A stretch of 64,000 nucleotides of DNA, taken from Streptomyces megasporus (lineage in GTDB: Bacteria > Actinomycetota > Actinomycetes > Streptomycetales > Streptomycetaceae). This document shows positions 27,231-36,306 of the stretch, piece by piece. The notes beneath the pieces are model-generated. The model had not been told where the DNA came from and made no database searches. It saw only the letters and a list, made by a program, of their open reading frames with translations. Each line of letters opens with the position of its first letter. The first letter of the stretch is position 1. The DNA is taken from positions 1 through 64,000 of the forward strand of contig NZ_JODL01000022.1 in assembly GCF_000718985.1 (NCBI RefSeq). Reading direction: 5' to 3'. The translations under genes were made by a program, and so were the position numbers.

Positions 27231-28745
27231 CTACGCCCGCACGCTCCCGCCCGGCCACCGAGGGGTCGGCACCGAGCCCGTACCCGGCGTCCTGGGGGCC
27301 GTGGGCAGGGCGAGCGCGATCTCCTCGCGCAGGTCCTCGACCCTGGTGTACCCGGCGTACCGCCCGGTGAGCCGGTACATCTCCCGCAGCCGGTCCCAGG
27401 TGCGGTGCGAGGAGGTGTTGCCGATGGTGACCAGGGCCAGCCGCGCGTAGCGGTCCGCCTGCTCCGGGTCGTCGGCGATGAAGCAGGCCGAGGCGAGCGA
27501 GATGTAGTCGAGGATCTTCGACCGCTCGCGGCCGTTCTCCCGTTCCCGGTACCTCAGCGCCTCCTTGGCGTGCTTCTCGGCGGTCTTCGCCGCCGAGGGC
27601 TCGTGCTCGGCGAGGGTGCGGTACGCCAGCGCCTGCATCCCGTGCAGGTCCGCCTCGCGGAAGAGTTGCATCCAACTGGGCGACGGCACGTCCCCTCTGT
27701 CGGAGACGAACAGCTCCTCGGCCTCGCCGAGCGTGCGGCGCATCGCCTGGCCTTGTCCCATGGACGCCTGGGCCCACGCCTCGATGGTGTGGAGCATGGC
27801 GCGGGTCCGCGGCAGGGTCTCCTCGCCGCAACCGGCCTTGGCCAACTGCATCAGGTCCAGGGCCTCGTCGGGCCGTCCGAGGTGCACCATCTGGCGGGCG
27901 GCCCGGGAGACGGCCTCGCCGGCGCGCGGCCTGTCGCCGCTCTCGCGGGCCGCGTGGGCGGCGATGACGAAGTACTTCTGGGCGGTGGGCTCCAGGCCGA
28001 CGTCGTGCGACATCCAGCCGGCGAGCACCGCCAGGTTGGCCGCCACGGCCCACAGCCGCCGTTGGATGTGCGCGGGGTGGCGGTAGGCGAGCATCCCGCC
28101 CACCTCGTTGAGCTGGCCCACCACGGCCTTGCGCTGGAGGCCGCCGCCGCGTGCCGCGTCCCAGGCCCGGAAGACCTCCACGGAGCGTTCCAGGGCGTCG
28201 ACCTCCTCGGACCCGACGGGGGCCGCCTCGTAGCGGTCGGAGGAGACGGGGTCGGCGACGAGGGGGGCGTCGGAGCGGGCGATGCCGTCGATCGAGGTGG
28301 GGTCGGTCCGGATCCAGTCGTACAGGGCGCCGCTGAGCGCCGATCCCGCGGTGAGCGCGGCACCCGCGCCCACCAAGCCGCGTCGGTTGAGCATGAGGTC
28401 CATTCCCGTGAATTCGGTGAGGACCGCGGCGGTCTGTTCGGGGGCCCACGGCAGCCCGTGGACGGACTGCCGCCTCCCTGCCGGCCCGGATCTGCCGAAC
28501 CCGAGGTCCTCTGTGGTCACGACACGGCCGAGTCGCTCGGTGAACAGGGTCGCCAACACCTTGGGCACGGGGTCGCGCGGGGTCTCCCCCATGTCGATCC
28601 ACCGCCTCACCCGGGAGGTGTCGGTCGCCAACTGCGGATGGCCCATGGCCGCCGCCTGCCGGTTCACGAGCCGGGCGAGTTCACCCTTGGACCAGCCGGT
28701 GAGGTCGAACAGGTCCGCGAGACGGGTGTTGGGTTCCTTGGTCAC
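27231..28745 (-). CDS. NsdA-family regulator with HTH and TPR-like repeats
   Basis: A 504-residue protein. The N-terminus (GWSKGELARLVNRQA ... TDTSRVRRWIDMGETPRDP) is a helix-turn-helix-like region of the type found in the Streptomyces negative developmental regulator NsdA. After a hydrophobic segment (about 120-145) the C-terminal two thirds is helical and TPR-like. It likely regulates development or secondary metabolism, but it is a paralogue by inspection rather than proven NsdA. The GTG at 28745 has GGGGG seven bases upstream. It is divergent from the APH-fold gene across a region with three helically phased repeats. Confidence 0.68.
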   Translation of the reverse strand: MTKEPNTRLADLFDLTGWSKGELARLVNRQAAAMGHPQLATDTSRVRRWIDMGETPRDPVPKVLATLFTERLGRVVTTEDLGFGRSGPAGRRQSVHGLPWAPEQTAAVLTEFTGMDLMLNRRGLVGAGAALTAGSALSGALYDWIRTDPTSIDGIARSDAPLVADPVSSDRYEAAPVGSEEVDALERSVEVFRAWDAARGGGLQRKAVVGQLNEVGGMLAYRHPAHIQRRLWAVAANLAVLAGWMSHDVGLEPTAQKYFVIAAHAARESGDRPRAGEAVSRAARQMVHLGRPDEALDLMQLAKAGCGEETLPRTRAMLHTIEAWAQASMGQGQAMRRTLGEAEELFVSDRGDVPSPSWMQLFREADLHGMQALAYRTLAEHEPSAAKTAEKHAKEALRYRERENGRERSKILDYISLASACFIADDPEQADRYARLALVTIGNTSSHRTWDRLREMYRLTGRYAGYTRVEDLREEIALALPTAPRTPGTGSVPTPRWPGGSVRA

Positions 28746-28816
28746 GTCAAGCCCCCAGGATCTCGGCTGAGTCGACAGTAGCCGTCACCGGATGCCGGTT
28801 TGAGGGCCCGTGAACA

Positions 28817-28846
28817 TTCGCCAGGGTTCGCCAGGGTTCGCCAGAT
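28817..28846. repeat. three tandem 10-bp repeats in a divergent promoter region
   Basis: TTCGCCAGGG at 28817 and 28827 and TTCGCCAGAT at 28837 follow each other without gaps. A 10-bp period puts identical faces on the same side of the helix, as expected for cooperative binding of a regulator. The repeat sits between the NsdA-like gene (start 28745) and the APH-fold gene (start 28988). Confidence 0.6.
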
Positions 28847-28987
28847 GGTGCGCAACCCGTGCGCGGGTGTGCTGTAGAACCGCGCCACCCCGTTCGGTTC
28901 CGGGTCCGGCATTCCCCAGGGTGCCCACGGCACGGTCGGCCGGGTGGCGCGACATCCTGTCGGCACACGAAGGGATCCGGCTCGCCC

Positions 28988-30109
28988 ATGCATCCAACAC
29001 CGTCTCCCGTGTCGGCCCCGCCCCGCCCGCGGGCGCGACAGCCGTACGGCGCCGCCCACCCCGAACCGGTGCGCACGTCACCGACGTTCGGCGTCCCTCG
29101 GCCGCGCCGCGCGCACGCACCCGGGGTCCCGCCGACCGGCGCGAGGCTGGACCTGTCCGGCCCGCAGGGGGCGCGGCTGCGCACCGCCATCGCCTCGGTA
29201 CACCGGGTCTGCCCGGAGTTCCGGCCGGCACAGGTGATGCGCCGCGGCGGTCACTCGATGGTGCTGATCGGCACCGTCGGCCGGGGCCCCGCCCTCGCCA
29301 AGTGCCTGCTGGACCACTCCCCCGAGCAGGCCGAGCGGTTCCGTCACGAAATAGCGGTCTACCGCACCTTCGTGCGGCACCGCCCGCCGGTGCGGGTGCC
29401 CCGGCTCATCGCCGCGGACCCGGACGCCTGCGCCCTGGTCGTCGAGCGGACGCCGGGCCGCCCGGTGGCCCTGCAGCGCCACCCTCTGGAGCCGCCGTCC
29501 CACGCGGACCTGCGCGCCGTGCTGGGCGCGGTCCGCCGGGTGAACGCCTGGCAGCCGCCCGCGGGCCGGTTCGAGGCGCAGATCGACTACGGCCGGAGGA
29601 TCACGCACTACCACGAGTCGGGGCTGTTGACGGACCGTGACCTGGGGGACCTGCGGAAACTGTTGCACGGCCTGGCGAGGGGAGGCGGCCGGGGGCAGTT
29701 CTGTCACGGTGACGCCCTGCTCTCCAACGTGTTGCTGTCCCCCAGCGGGGTGGTGCTGGTGGACTGGCGGCACGCGGGCTGGTACCTGCCCGGCTACGAC
29801 CTCGCCACCCTGTGGTCGGTGCTCGGGGACAGCCCGATGGCCCGCCATCAGATCAGCCGGCTCGCCCAGGCGGCGGGCCGTGACGCGCGGGACGCCTTCC
29901 TGGTGAACCTGATGCTCGTCCTCACCCGCGAGATCCGCACCTGCGAGACGGCCGTGCAGCGCGCCATGCGGGACCCGGCTCCGGCCGGGGAGTCGGAGCG
30001 GCCCGGTCGGATGAGCTCGGGCGAGGAGCAGCGGCTGCTGCTGCGCCGGCTCCACGACGACTGCGCGATGGCTCGCCGCGCGGTGCGGGCGGCGGTCGGC
30101 ACCCGGTGA
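28988..30109 (+). CDS. aminoglycoside phosphotransferase-fold kinase
   Basis: A 373-residue APH/choline-kinase-fold protein. The first 75 residues are proline- and arginine-rich. The catalytic loop is [10 protein letters not shown] and the metal-binding segment is [11 protein letters not shown], in place of the usual D-W-E or D-F-D. The substrate is unknown; small-molecule kinases of this fold act on aminoglycosides, homoserine, choline or sugars. The ATG at 28988 is chosen with a weak AAGGGA upstream. A perfect terminator-like hairpin follows 80 bp after the stop. Confidence 0.78.
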   Translation: MHPTPSPVSAPPRPRARQPYGAAHPEPVRTSPTFGVPRPRRAHAPGVPPTGARLDLSGPQGARLRTAIASVHRVCPEFRPAQVMRRGGHSMVLIGTVGRGPALAKCLLDHSPEQAERFRHEIAVYRTFVRHRPPVRVPRLIAADPDACALVVERTPGRPVALQRHPLEPPSHADLRAVLGAVRRVNAWQPPAGRFEAQIDYGRRITHYHESGLLTDRDLGDLRKLLHGLARGGGRGQFCHGDALLSNVLLSPSGVVLVDWRHAGWYLPGYDLATLWSVLGDSPMARHQISRLAQAAGRDARDAFLVNLMLVLTREIRTCETAVQRAMRDPAPAGESERPGRMSSGEEQRLLLRRLHDDCAMARRAVRAAVGTR

Positions 30110-30188
30110 GGTCCGCCGGGGTCGACGGTCCTCCTCTCGGTGGCCGCGGGGGCGCCACCGGGCCGGCCCTGTGACGCCTCGCGGGCTT

Positions 30189-30224
30189 GGGGCCCGTACG
30201 GGGGGAAACCCTCGTACGGGCCCC
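30189..30224 (+). terminator. strong GNRA-loop hairpin after the APH-fold gene
   Basis: GGGGCCCGTACG (30189-30200) pairs perfectly with CGTACGGGCCCC (30213-30224). The next four pairs continue the stem to a GAAA loop, 16 bp in all. It lies 80 bp after the kinase gene and lacks a U-tract. Confidence 0.75.
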
Positions 30225-30231
30225 GTGACGT

Positions 30232-30459
30232 GTGCGGGTTCGGTGTCGGGAGGGGCCGTTGACGGGCCGTCCGGCGGCGTCCGCCCACCCCGAAGGGATT
30301 CCGGCGCGGGCGATCTCGCCGCTGCCGTACACGGTGAAGGCGGGCCGGGCGTACGCGCCGGGGCCGAGGACGAAGGGCGAGTACCACCGGATCCGGCTCG
30401 GGCACCGGGCGGCGTTCGTCAGGGCCGCCGACGTCACGGTGCGCCACGCGGGGCGGTGA
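30232..30459 (+). pseudogene. orphan C-terminal gene fragment
   Basis: From about 30308 to the stop at 30457 nearly every codon ends in G or C and encodes a compact beta-rich segment (PLPYTVKAGRAYAPGP ... RLGHRAAFVRAADVTV) like the last module of a larger secreted protein. Nothing upstream continues it: the frame starts only at a GTG just after the terminator hairpin. It is read as the 3' remnant of a deleted gene. A genuine 75-residue gene is less likely. The parent family was not identified. Confidence 0.4.
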
Positions 30460-30504
30460 CGGACGCCTCCCGTCACCGCCCGGGCGTCACCGCCGGAACG
30501 GCTC

Positions 30505-31002
30505 TCACTGCCGGAACAGCTCCGCGGGCAGCGGCTTCAGGAGCTGGTAGAGGTCCTCGGTGATCGGCCGGTCCCAGGTGGCGATGGTGACCAGCACGTT
30601 GTCGCTGCGGTCGAACTGGACGCAGGAGATCCTGCTCTCGGAGCAGATGATCCGCCGCACGATGAGCAGGTTGTCGTTGAGCATCACCGGGCTCTCCTCC
30701 GTCCCGGTGACGGTGACCTCCTCGTCGTTCTCCAGCGCCGCCAGCAGTTGCTCCACCTCGAAGGGCACCTGGTCGTCGGCCCGCTCGCGGGCCGGGGACC
30801 CCTCGGGCAGGTTGCCGATGACCATGGCCGGTCCGCGTCCGCCGAACAGGTCGTAGCGCAGGAACACGCCCTGGCAGCTCCCGTCCGGCGCGGGGAGCAG
30901 TCCGGCGCCGAGATTGCCCGGCCAGTCCCCCGGCTCCATGGCCAACACGTCGAAGTCAGGTCCGGCGGGGGTGGGGGCACTGCGGCGGCGGAGAAACGAC
31001 AT
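30505..31002 (-). CDS. conserved hypothetical protein, 165 residues
   Basis: A soluble, acidic, alpha/beta protein with no recognised domain. It reads like a single compact domain (MEPGDWPGNLGAG ... LPEGSPARERADDQVPFEVEQLL), with a second half rich in beta strands. The ATG at 31002 has no ribosome site; a -10-like TACCAT lies 6 nt upstream, so leaderless expression is plausible. It is downstream of the LAL regulator gene on the same strand, separated by a minisatellite. Confidence 0.65.
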   Translation of the reverse strand: MSFLRRRSAPTPAGPDFDVLAMEPGDWPGNLGAGLLPAPDGSCQGVFLRYDLFGGRGPAMVIGNLPEGSPARERADDQVPFEVEQLLAALENDEEVTVTGTEESPVMLNDNLLIVRRIICSESRISCVQFDRSDNVLVTIATWDRPITEDLYQLLKPLPAELFRQ

Positions 31003-31057
31003 GCGGCCATGGTACGGGGCCGCCGGCCGGAAGGAGCGGCTGCCCGCTCCCGTTCCG

Positions 31058-31129
31058 CGACCGGTTCGGCGGTCGGTTCGGCGACCGGTTCCGCGGTCGA
31101 TTCCCCGGCCGGCTTCCCGGCCGTCCGGG
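31058..31129. repeat. degenerate 12-bp minisatellite, six units
   Basis: Six consecutive 12-mers starting at 31058 follow the pattern CG(A/G)(C/T)CGGTTC(C/G)G, the last two diverged. The array fills the gap between the stop of the LAL regulator (31137) and the next gene. The unit is partly self-complementary, so transcripts may fold. Confidence 0.55.
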
Positions 31130-31136
31130 AACCGCC

Positions 31137-33977
31137 CTACCGCGGCTCCAGCACCCTGGCGAGCCCGGCCCGGTCGGTGCCGAGTTTGAGGTAGACGGCG
31201 GAGAGCAGCCGGGTCACGGCCTGCTCCTTCACGTCCATCATCCGGGCGACCTCCGGGTCCGTCAGGCCCCGCGCGGCCCACTCGGCGGCGGCGCGCTCGC
31301 GTGCGGTCAGCTCCTCGCTCCGGGCGTACCGCAGTTCCAGGGGGCGCAGCCCGGCGGCGGTCAGCTCCGCGCGGGCGCGTTCCACCAGGGCCTCGGCGCC
31401 GCAGTGCGCGGCCGTCTCCAGTCCCCGGTAGAGCTGGTCGGCCGCCTCCTGCGGCAGGCCGGCCCGGCAGAGCGCGGCGCCGTGGTCGACCAGGGCGCGG
31501 GCCAGTTCGTACGAGGCCGGGGAGCGTTCCAGGTGTTCGACGGCCTCCCGCAGGATCTCCGCCTGTCGCGGTCCGCCGGTCGCCTCGGCGGCGACCCGCA
31601 GCGCCTGGCCGATCGCGGAGGAGGCGCCGAAGTGGCGGGCGCGTTCGACCGATTCCAGGGCGTGGATCGCCGCGTGTTCGGGGTCGGTGTCCCGCACGGC
31701 GAGCGCGAGGTGCTGCTGCCAGGGGCACCAGGACGGGTTGCGCATGCCGCGCGGGTCCAGACGCCTGCCGGCGGCGGTCAGTTGACGCTCCGCGTCCCGC
31801 GGGAGGCCGAGGGCCAGCAGCAGCTCGCCGTGGACGGCCTGGGCGTCGGGGTAGACGACGGCCCGGGGAACGCGGGCGCCGTAGTCGTACCGCCGAGCGA
31901 TCTCCTCGGCCTCCCCCGGACGTCCGCGGGCGATCAGGGTCTGGATCAGGGTGCCGATCGCGGCGAGTTGCGCGGGGGCGCCGGAGCCCACCCGGTCGGC
32001 GATCCGGAGCCCCTCGCGCACCAGGCTCTCGGCCTCGCTCAGCCGGCCCCGGCGGTAGCGGATGTAGCCCAGGAGGGTGAAGCCGAACGCCAGGTGGGAG
32101 CCGCGCCAGCCCTTCCGTTCGCACTCGGCGATGCCGTCGGCGAAGAGTTCCTCGGCGCGTCCGGGCTGGTCGCAGTAGAGGTACGTCAGGCCGGCCATGG
32201 CGGGCACCTCGAAGCCCCAGTCCTCGTCCGTCCAGCTCAGGCCGGATCCCAGGGCCTCCTCGGCGAAGCGCAGGGCGTCGCCCGCGGGCTCTCCGCGCAC
32301 CACCGCGTCCCAGGCGCGCAGGCCGAGGACGTACCGCTCGGCCATGCCTCGGCCGGTCAGGTGGTCGGCGAGCCGGGCCAGGCGGCGGGAGCGGGCGGGC
32401 GAGTCGGGTTCGTCGGCGCGGAAGGCGTTCCACATGAACTGTTCCGCGCGCATCCGCAGCCGGGTGCGGGCGGTGGTCGCCCGTCGCGCCTCCTCGGCGA
32501 CGAGTGCGGCGGCCTCGTCCATCCGGCCGCTGTGCCCGAGCGCCTGGGCCAGACGGCAGGTGACGGCCTCGCGCAGGGCGGGGCCGAGTCCGGGTTCCTC
32601 CAGGGCCGCCCGGAGGTGGTTGACGGTGGTGGCGGGTCGGGTGAGGAGGGCGGAGCGGCCCAGTTCGAACAGGACGGACGCCCTCTCGCCCGGTCCCGGC
32701 GGCTCGCGCAGGGCGCGTTCCAGACAGCGTCGGGCCGCTTCGGGCGCTCCGGCGCGCAGGTACTCGCGGGCGGCCTTGCGCAGGGTGTCGACGACCTCCG
32801 GATCGCCTTCCGGGTGCACCTCCAGCAGGTGGCGCGCGGCGGCCGTGGGGCCGTGGCCCGCGTCGGCGACGGCCGCGGCGGCCTGGCCGTGGAGGGCGAC
32901 GCGCAGGGCGGCGGGGATGGCCTGGTAGACGGCGGTGGCGATCAGCGGGTGGAAGAACCGCAGCGGTTCGTCGTCCGCCGTGCCGCCGGCGAGGATGCGG
33001 GCGACGTGCAGCCGGGCGCGTGCCTCGGCGGCCTCCTCGGTCGCCAGTCCGGCGACGTCGGCGGCCAGGGTCGCGGGTATCTCGGTGCCGAGGACCGCGG
33101 TGGCCCAGGCCAGTCGGACGGCGGCGGGTCCCAGCGTCTCCAGGCGTTCGACGAGGCCGCTGCCCCGGAGAGTGCCGGCGAGGTCGCGCAGTTCGGCCGT
33201 GTTCTCCCGTCGCGGCTCGAGGCGGCGGTCGGCGATCTTGGCGGTCAGTTCCACCACTTCGAAGGGGTTGCCGCCGGTGACGGTCCAGCACTCGCGGCAG
33301 AACGCGTCGTCGGCGGTGGGGCCGAGCGCGTCGCGCACCAGGCGGGTGACCGCCCGCGGGGTCAGGGCCGCCAGGTCGAAGGGGCGTGTTCCGTGCCGGC
33401 CGGCCAGTGAGCCGAACGGGGCCGTGCGGTGGGGGTGGTCGTCGGGGCGGTAGGCGACGACCACCAGCATCGGCAGTTCCGCGACGCGGGGCGCGAAGGC
33501 GGTCAGCCAGGCCAGGGACTCGGCGTCGATCCAGTGGGCGTCGTCGAGGGTCACCACCACGGGGCGGTTCCGCACGACGAAGCGGGTGACGACCCAGTCG
33601 AGGCCGTCGCGCACGCCCTGGGGATCGGGTGCGCCGCCGCCGTCGGGGGCGACCAGGCCGACGGCGGGCGCCACGATGTCGTACCAGCTTCCCAGCAGTC
33701 GGCGGTGCTCCTCCTCTCCGACGGTGGCGAGGAGCGGTTGGACGAGTTGGCGGACGGTGTGGAAGGGCAGGTCCTGTTCCTGCTCTCCGCCCCGCGCGGA
33801 CAGCACGGTGCAGCCGCGTGCGCCCGCGCGCCGGCGTACTTCGGTCAGGAGGGCCGTCTTGCCGAGCCCGGCCGCTCCGGCGAAGGCGAGCAGGTTTCCC
33901 TCGCCCTCGGCCAGCTCGGTCAACGCGCCGTCCAGAGCCCTCAGTTCGGACTCGCGCTCGAACATCGTTCGGTGCAT
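31137..33977 (-). CDS. LAL-type (large ATP-binding LuxR) transcriptional regulator
   Basis: A 946-residue STAND-class regulator. The N-terminal AAA domain begins at MFERESELRALD, with a P-loop AGAAGLGKTALL and Walker B VVVTLDDAHWID. A long TPR-like helical sensor region follows, and the C-terminal LuxR helix-turn-helix (SEELTARERAAAEWAARGLTDPEVARMM) closes the protein. Such proteins often activate biosynthetic genes. It is divergent from the terpene synthase gene, making that a candidate target. The ATG at 33977 has AGGGA close upstream; an ATG at 34082 would add 35 residues with no conserved features. Confidence 0.85.
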   Translation of the reverse strand: MHRTMFERESELRALDGALTELAEGEGNLLAFAGAAGLGKTALLTEVRRRAGARGCTVLSARGGEQEQDLPFHTVRQLVQPLLATVGEEEHRRLLGSWYDIVAPAVGLVAPDGGGAPDPQGVRDGLDWVVTRFVVRNRPVVVTLDDAHWIDAESLAWLTAFAPRVAELPMLVVVAYRPDDHPHRTAPFGSLAGRHGTRPFDLAALTPRAVTRLVRDALGPTADDAFCRECWTVTGGNPFEVVELTAKIADRRLEPRRENTAELRDLAGTLRGSGLVERLETLGPAAVRLAWATAVLGTEIPATLAADVAGLATEEAAEARARLHVARILAGGTADDEPLRFFHPLIATAVYQAIPAALRVALHGQAAAAVADAGHGPTAAARHLLEVHPEGDPEVVDTLRKAAREYLRAGAPEAARRCLERALREPPGPGERASVLFELGRSALLTRPATTVNHLRAALEEPGLGPALREAVTCRLAQALGHSGRMDEAAALVAEEARRATTARTRLRMRAEQFMWNAFRADEPDSPARSRRLARLADHLTGRGMAERYVLGLRAWDAVVRGEPAGDALRFAEEALGSGLSWTDEDWGFEVPAMAGLTYLYCDQPGRAEELFADGIAECERKGWRGSHLAFGFTLLGYIRYRRGRLSEAESLVREGLRIADRVGSGAPAQLAAIGTLIQTLIARGRPGEAEEIARRYDYGARVPRAVVYPDAQAVHGELLLALGLPRDAERQLTAAGRRLDPRGMRNPSWCPWQQHLALAVRDTDPEHAAIHALESVERARHFGASSAIGQALRVAAEATGGPRQAEILREAVEHLERSPASYELARALVDHGAALCRAGLPQEAADQLYRGLETAAHCGAEALVERARAELTAAGLRPLELRYARSEELTARERAAAEWAARGLTDPEVARMMDVKEQAVTRLLSAVYLKLGTDRAGLARVLEPR

Positions 33978-34121
33978 CGTCCCTGCTCTTCGTCCGCGAC
34001 CATGCCTCACCGCTCCGGCCTTTCCCGGCAGGCGGTGCAGAGCGTACGCCGGCGCGAACACCGTGTGACGCTCTTGGGTCATTTCCCCGCCGCCTTCCGC
34101 CGTCGGTCCGCCGCTCCGGTG

Positions 34122-34144
34122 GGGAGCGCTCCCAAAAGCGCTCC
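34122..34144. repeat. palindrome with 12-bp-spaced half repeat upstream of the terpene synthase
   Basis: GGGAGCGCTCCC (34122-34133) is a perfect palindrome, and its AGCGCTCC half recurs at 34137-34144, exactly 12 bp on. It lies between the LAL regulator and terpene synthase start codons, where a regulator site is expected. Confidence 0.45.
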
Positions 34145-34179
34145 TCCGGGCCACCGGGCGCGGGGGGCGCTCGGGCCCC

Positions 34180-34210
34180 CTTGACCGTCAAGTGCCCTTC
34201 CCCACATGTT
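34180..34210 (+). promoter_or_regulatory. candidate terpene synthase promoter with overlapping operator
   Basis: TTGACC (34181-34186) and CATGTT (34205-34210) are 18 bp apart, about 64 bp before the start codon. The -35 box lies inside a perfect inverted repeat CTTGAC-C-GTCAAG (34180-34192), so a bound protein would compete with RNA polymerase. Confidence 0.45.
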
Positions 34211-34273
34211 GGTTGCATATGCGCCAGCCATGTTCGCCACCGTGTTCCACACCGCCCGAGGAGGCGTCGGCCC

Positions 34274-35377
34274 ATGCCGAACACCACGGCCCCGAGCACC
34301 ACGGCCCCGAACACCACGACCGGAGAACCCGTCGGGCAGGACGGACTCGCACGGCGGGTGGCCCTGCTGGAGATCCCCTTTCCCGGCGCCGTCAATCCCG
34401 ATGTCGAACGCGCTCGGGCGCACACCCTCCGCTGGCTCCGCGATGTCGCGTTACTCCGGGGTGAGTCGGCGTTCGAGGAGTACGACGCGCTGCGGCTGGA
34501 GCGGGCGATGGCCCGTTTCTACCCCCGGGCCACGGGCGAGGATCTGATGCTGGCCACCGACGTCAACGGCTGGTTCTTCGTCTTCGACGACCAGTTCGAC
34601 GGCCTGCTGGGCCGGCGCCCGGACGACGTCGCCCGCCTCCTGGACTCCCTGACGGCCGTCATGGACGAGGTCCGGCCCCCGGCGGGAGCGTCCTCCAACC
34701 CGCTGGTGGAGAGCTTCCGCGACCTGTGGAGCCGCGTCAACGACGGGATGCCACCGGTATGGCGTGAGCGCTTCAAACGGCACTGGCGCGGCTACCTGCT
34801 CGCCCACCACCAGGAGGCGCTGAACCGTTCCGGGAGCGCCCTGCCCACCCTGGCGGAGTTCCTGGCCGCGCGGCGCCACTCGATCGGCATCCAACCCTGT
34901 CTGGATCTGGCCGAGCGCTGCGGCCGGTACACCCTGCCGCCACAACTGCACGGCGGCTCCCCGCTGAAGGAGATGCGTCGGATCACCGACGACGTGGCGA
35001 TCTTCGTCAACGACATCGTCTCGCTGGACAAGGAACTGGCCGTCGGCGACGTCAACAACACCGTCATCCTCCTGCACCGGACCACGGGGCGCACGCTGGA
35101 GGAGTGTGTGCGGGAGATCTGCGCCGCCGCCAACGAGCGCGTCGTCCGCTTCCGGGAACACGCCGCGAGCCTGCCCGGCCTGCTGGCCGCGTCCGGCGTC
35201 CCCGAGGAACTGCGGGCCTGTGTGGAGGACTACGTCGACGGCATGCGCAACGTCATGCGGGGCAACCTCGACTGGTCCCTGGAGAGCCGGCGCTACGACG
35301 CCACCGGGGTCGCCGCCGTCAGCGACGGACGACGACGGCCGTGGGCCGGGCTGCTGTCCGCCCCGGAGGACGGCTGA
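34274..35377 (+). CDS. class I terpene synthase (sesquiterpene-type cyclase)
   Basis: Ionises a prenyl diphosphate (most likely farnesyl diphosphate from length and family) and cyclises it. The 367-residue protein has the metal-binding DDQFD motif (105-109) and the NSE triad NDIVSLDKE (246-254). The RR pair near 200 and the C-terminal ESRRY motif are diphosphate sensors. The product cannot be predicted by eye, and the sequence is not obviously geosmin, 2-methylisoborneol, pentalenene or epi-isozizaene synthase. No P450 or prenyltransferase gene is adjacent. A leucine-rich-repeat gene follows after 24 bp. GAGGAGG lies upstream of the ATG. Confidence 0.88.
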   Translation: MPNTTAPSTTAPNTTTGEPVGQDGLARRVALLEIPFPGAVNPDVERARAHTLRWLRDVALLRGESAFEEYDALRLERAMARFYPRATGEDLMLATDVNGWFFVFDDQFDGLLGRRPDDVARLLDSLTAVMDEVRPPAGASSNPLVESFRDLWSRVNDGMPPVWRERFKRHWRGYLLAHHQEALNRSGSALPTLAEFLAARRHSIGIQPCLDLAERCGRYTLPPQLHGGSPLKEMRRITDDVAIFVNDIVSLDKELAVGDVNNTVILLHRTTGRTLEECVREICAAANERVVRFREHAASLPGLLAASGVPEELRACVEDYVDGMRNVMRGNLDWSLESRRYDATGVAAVSDGRRRPWAGLLSAPEDG

Positions 35378-35401
35378 CGGCACCCGGTACCGTACGCCGT
35401 C

Positions 35402-36127
35402 GTGACGGCGGAACCGGTGGTGGACCTGTGGCGGGCCGGACTCGACCGCGTGCCCGAGGAGGTGTGGGAGCACCGGGAGGCGCGCACGCTGATCCTCGCG
35501 GACAACGCCCTGACCTCGCTCCCCGCGGACATCGGCCGACTGCGGCGCCTGCGCACCCTGGACCTCGGCCACAACGCCCTCGTCTCGCTCCCGGAGGAGA
35601 TCGGGGAGCTGACGGGTCTGGACCGCTGCCTGTACCTGCACGACAACCGGCTCGCGAGGCTGCCGCGCTCGCTGGGGCGGCTGGGCGAACTGGCGTACCT
35701 GAACGTCGGGGACAACCCGCTCGTCTCACTCCCGGAGGAGATCGGCGGCATGGTCGGGCTGGTCGAGCTGCGGGCGCAGCGCTGCGGGCTGCGGGAGCTG
35801 CCCGGGTCGCTCGGACGGCTCACCGCGCTGCGGGAGCTGTGGCTGCGCGGCAACACGCTGACCGCCCTGCCCGGCGGCGTCGCCGGGCTGCGGGACCTGC
35901 GGGAGGTGGAACTGCGGGAGAACGCGCTGGAGGAGGTGCCCGAGGCGCTGCGCGGCCTCCCCCTGCTGCGCCGTCTGGACCTGCGCTCCAACCGGCTGCG
36001 GGAGGTCCCCCACTGGCTCGCGGAGCTGCCCGCGCTGGAGAAGCTCGACCTGCGGTGGAACCGCGTCCACCCGGCGCCGCGCCTGTTGGACGCACTGGCC
36101 CGGCGCGGCTGCGTGGTGCTGTGCTGA
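35402..36127 (+). CDS. leucine-rich-repeat protein
   Basis: A 241-residue protein made almost entirely of about nine 23-residue leucine-rich repeats of the form L..L.LR.N.L..LP..I..L. It has no signal peptide and no membrane or enzymatic domain, so it should form a small cytoplasmic solenoid for protein-protein contact. It starts at a GTG only 24 bp after the terpene synthase stop, so the two are probably cotranscribed, although a TACCGT box 8 nt before the GTG could also give a leaderless transcript. Its role next to a terpene cyclase is unknown. Confidence 0.85.
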   Translation: MTAEPVVDLWRAGLDRVPEEVWEHREARTLILADNALTSLPADIGRLRRLRTLDLGHNALVSLPEEIGELTGLDRCLYLHDNRLARLPRSLGRLGELAYLNVGDNPLVSLPEEIGGMVGLVELRAQRCGLRELPGSLGRLTALRELWLRGNTLTALPGGVAGLRDLREVELRENALEEVPEALRGLPLLRRLDLRSNRLREVPHWLAELPALEKLDLRWNRVHPAPRLLDALARRGCVVLC

Positions 36128-36306
36128 GAACGGTGAGAGTGGTGCCTGGGTGACACCGATGGTCGCGAGGTGATTACGGGGCGTGCGTTGCCTTGTGCCG
36201 TGAGGGTTGACAGCGCGAGCGTCCGGGAAGAGAGTTTCAGCATTTTCCCGCTCCACCGAAAGATACTTTCCCACGTCCCGCGTACGTCCCAAGGGGGTCG
36301 CACGGC

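Noticed and set aside
31058..31129. Coding extension of the LAL regulator gene through the 12-bp repeats
   Set aside because: The regulator's stop codon at 31137 precedes the array and the LuxR helix-turn-helix already ends the protein in the usual way.
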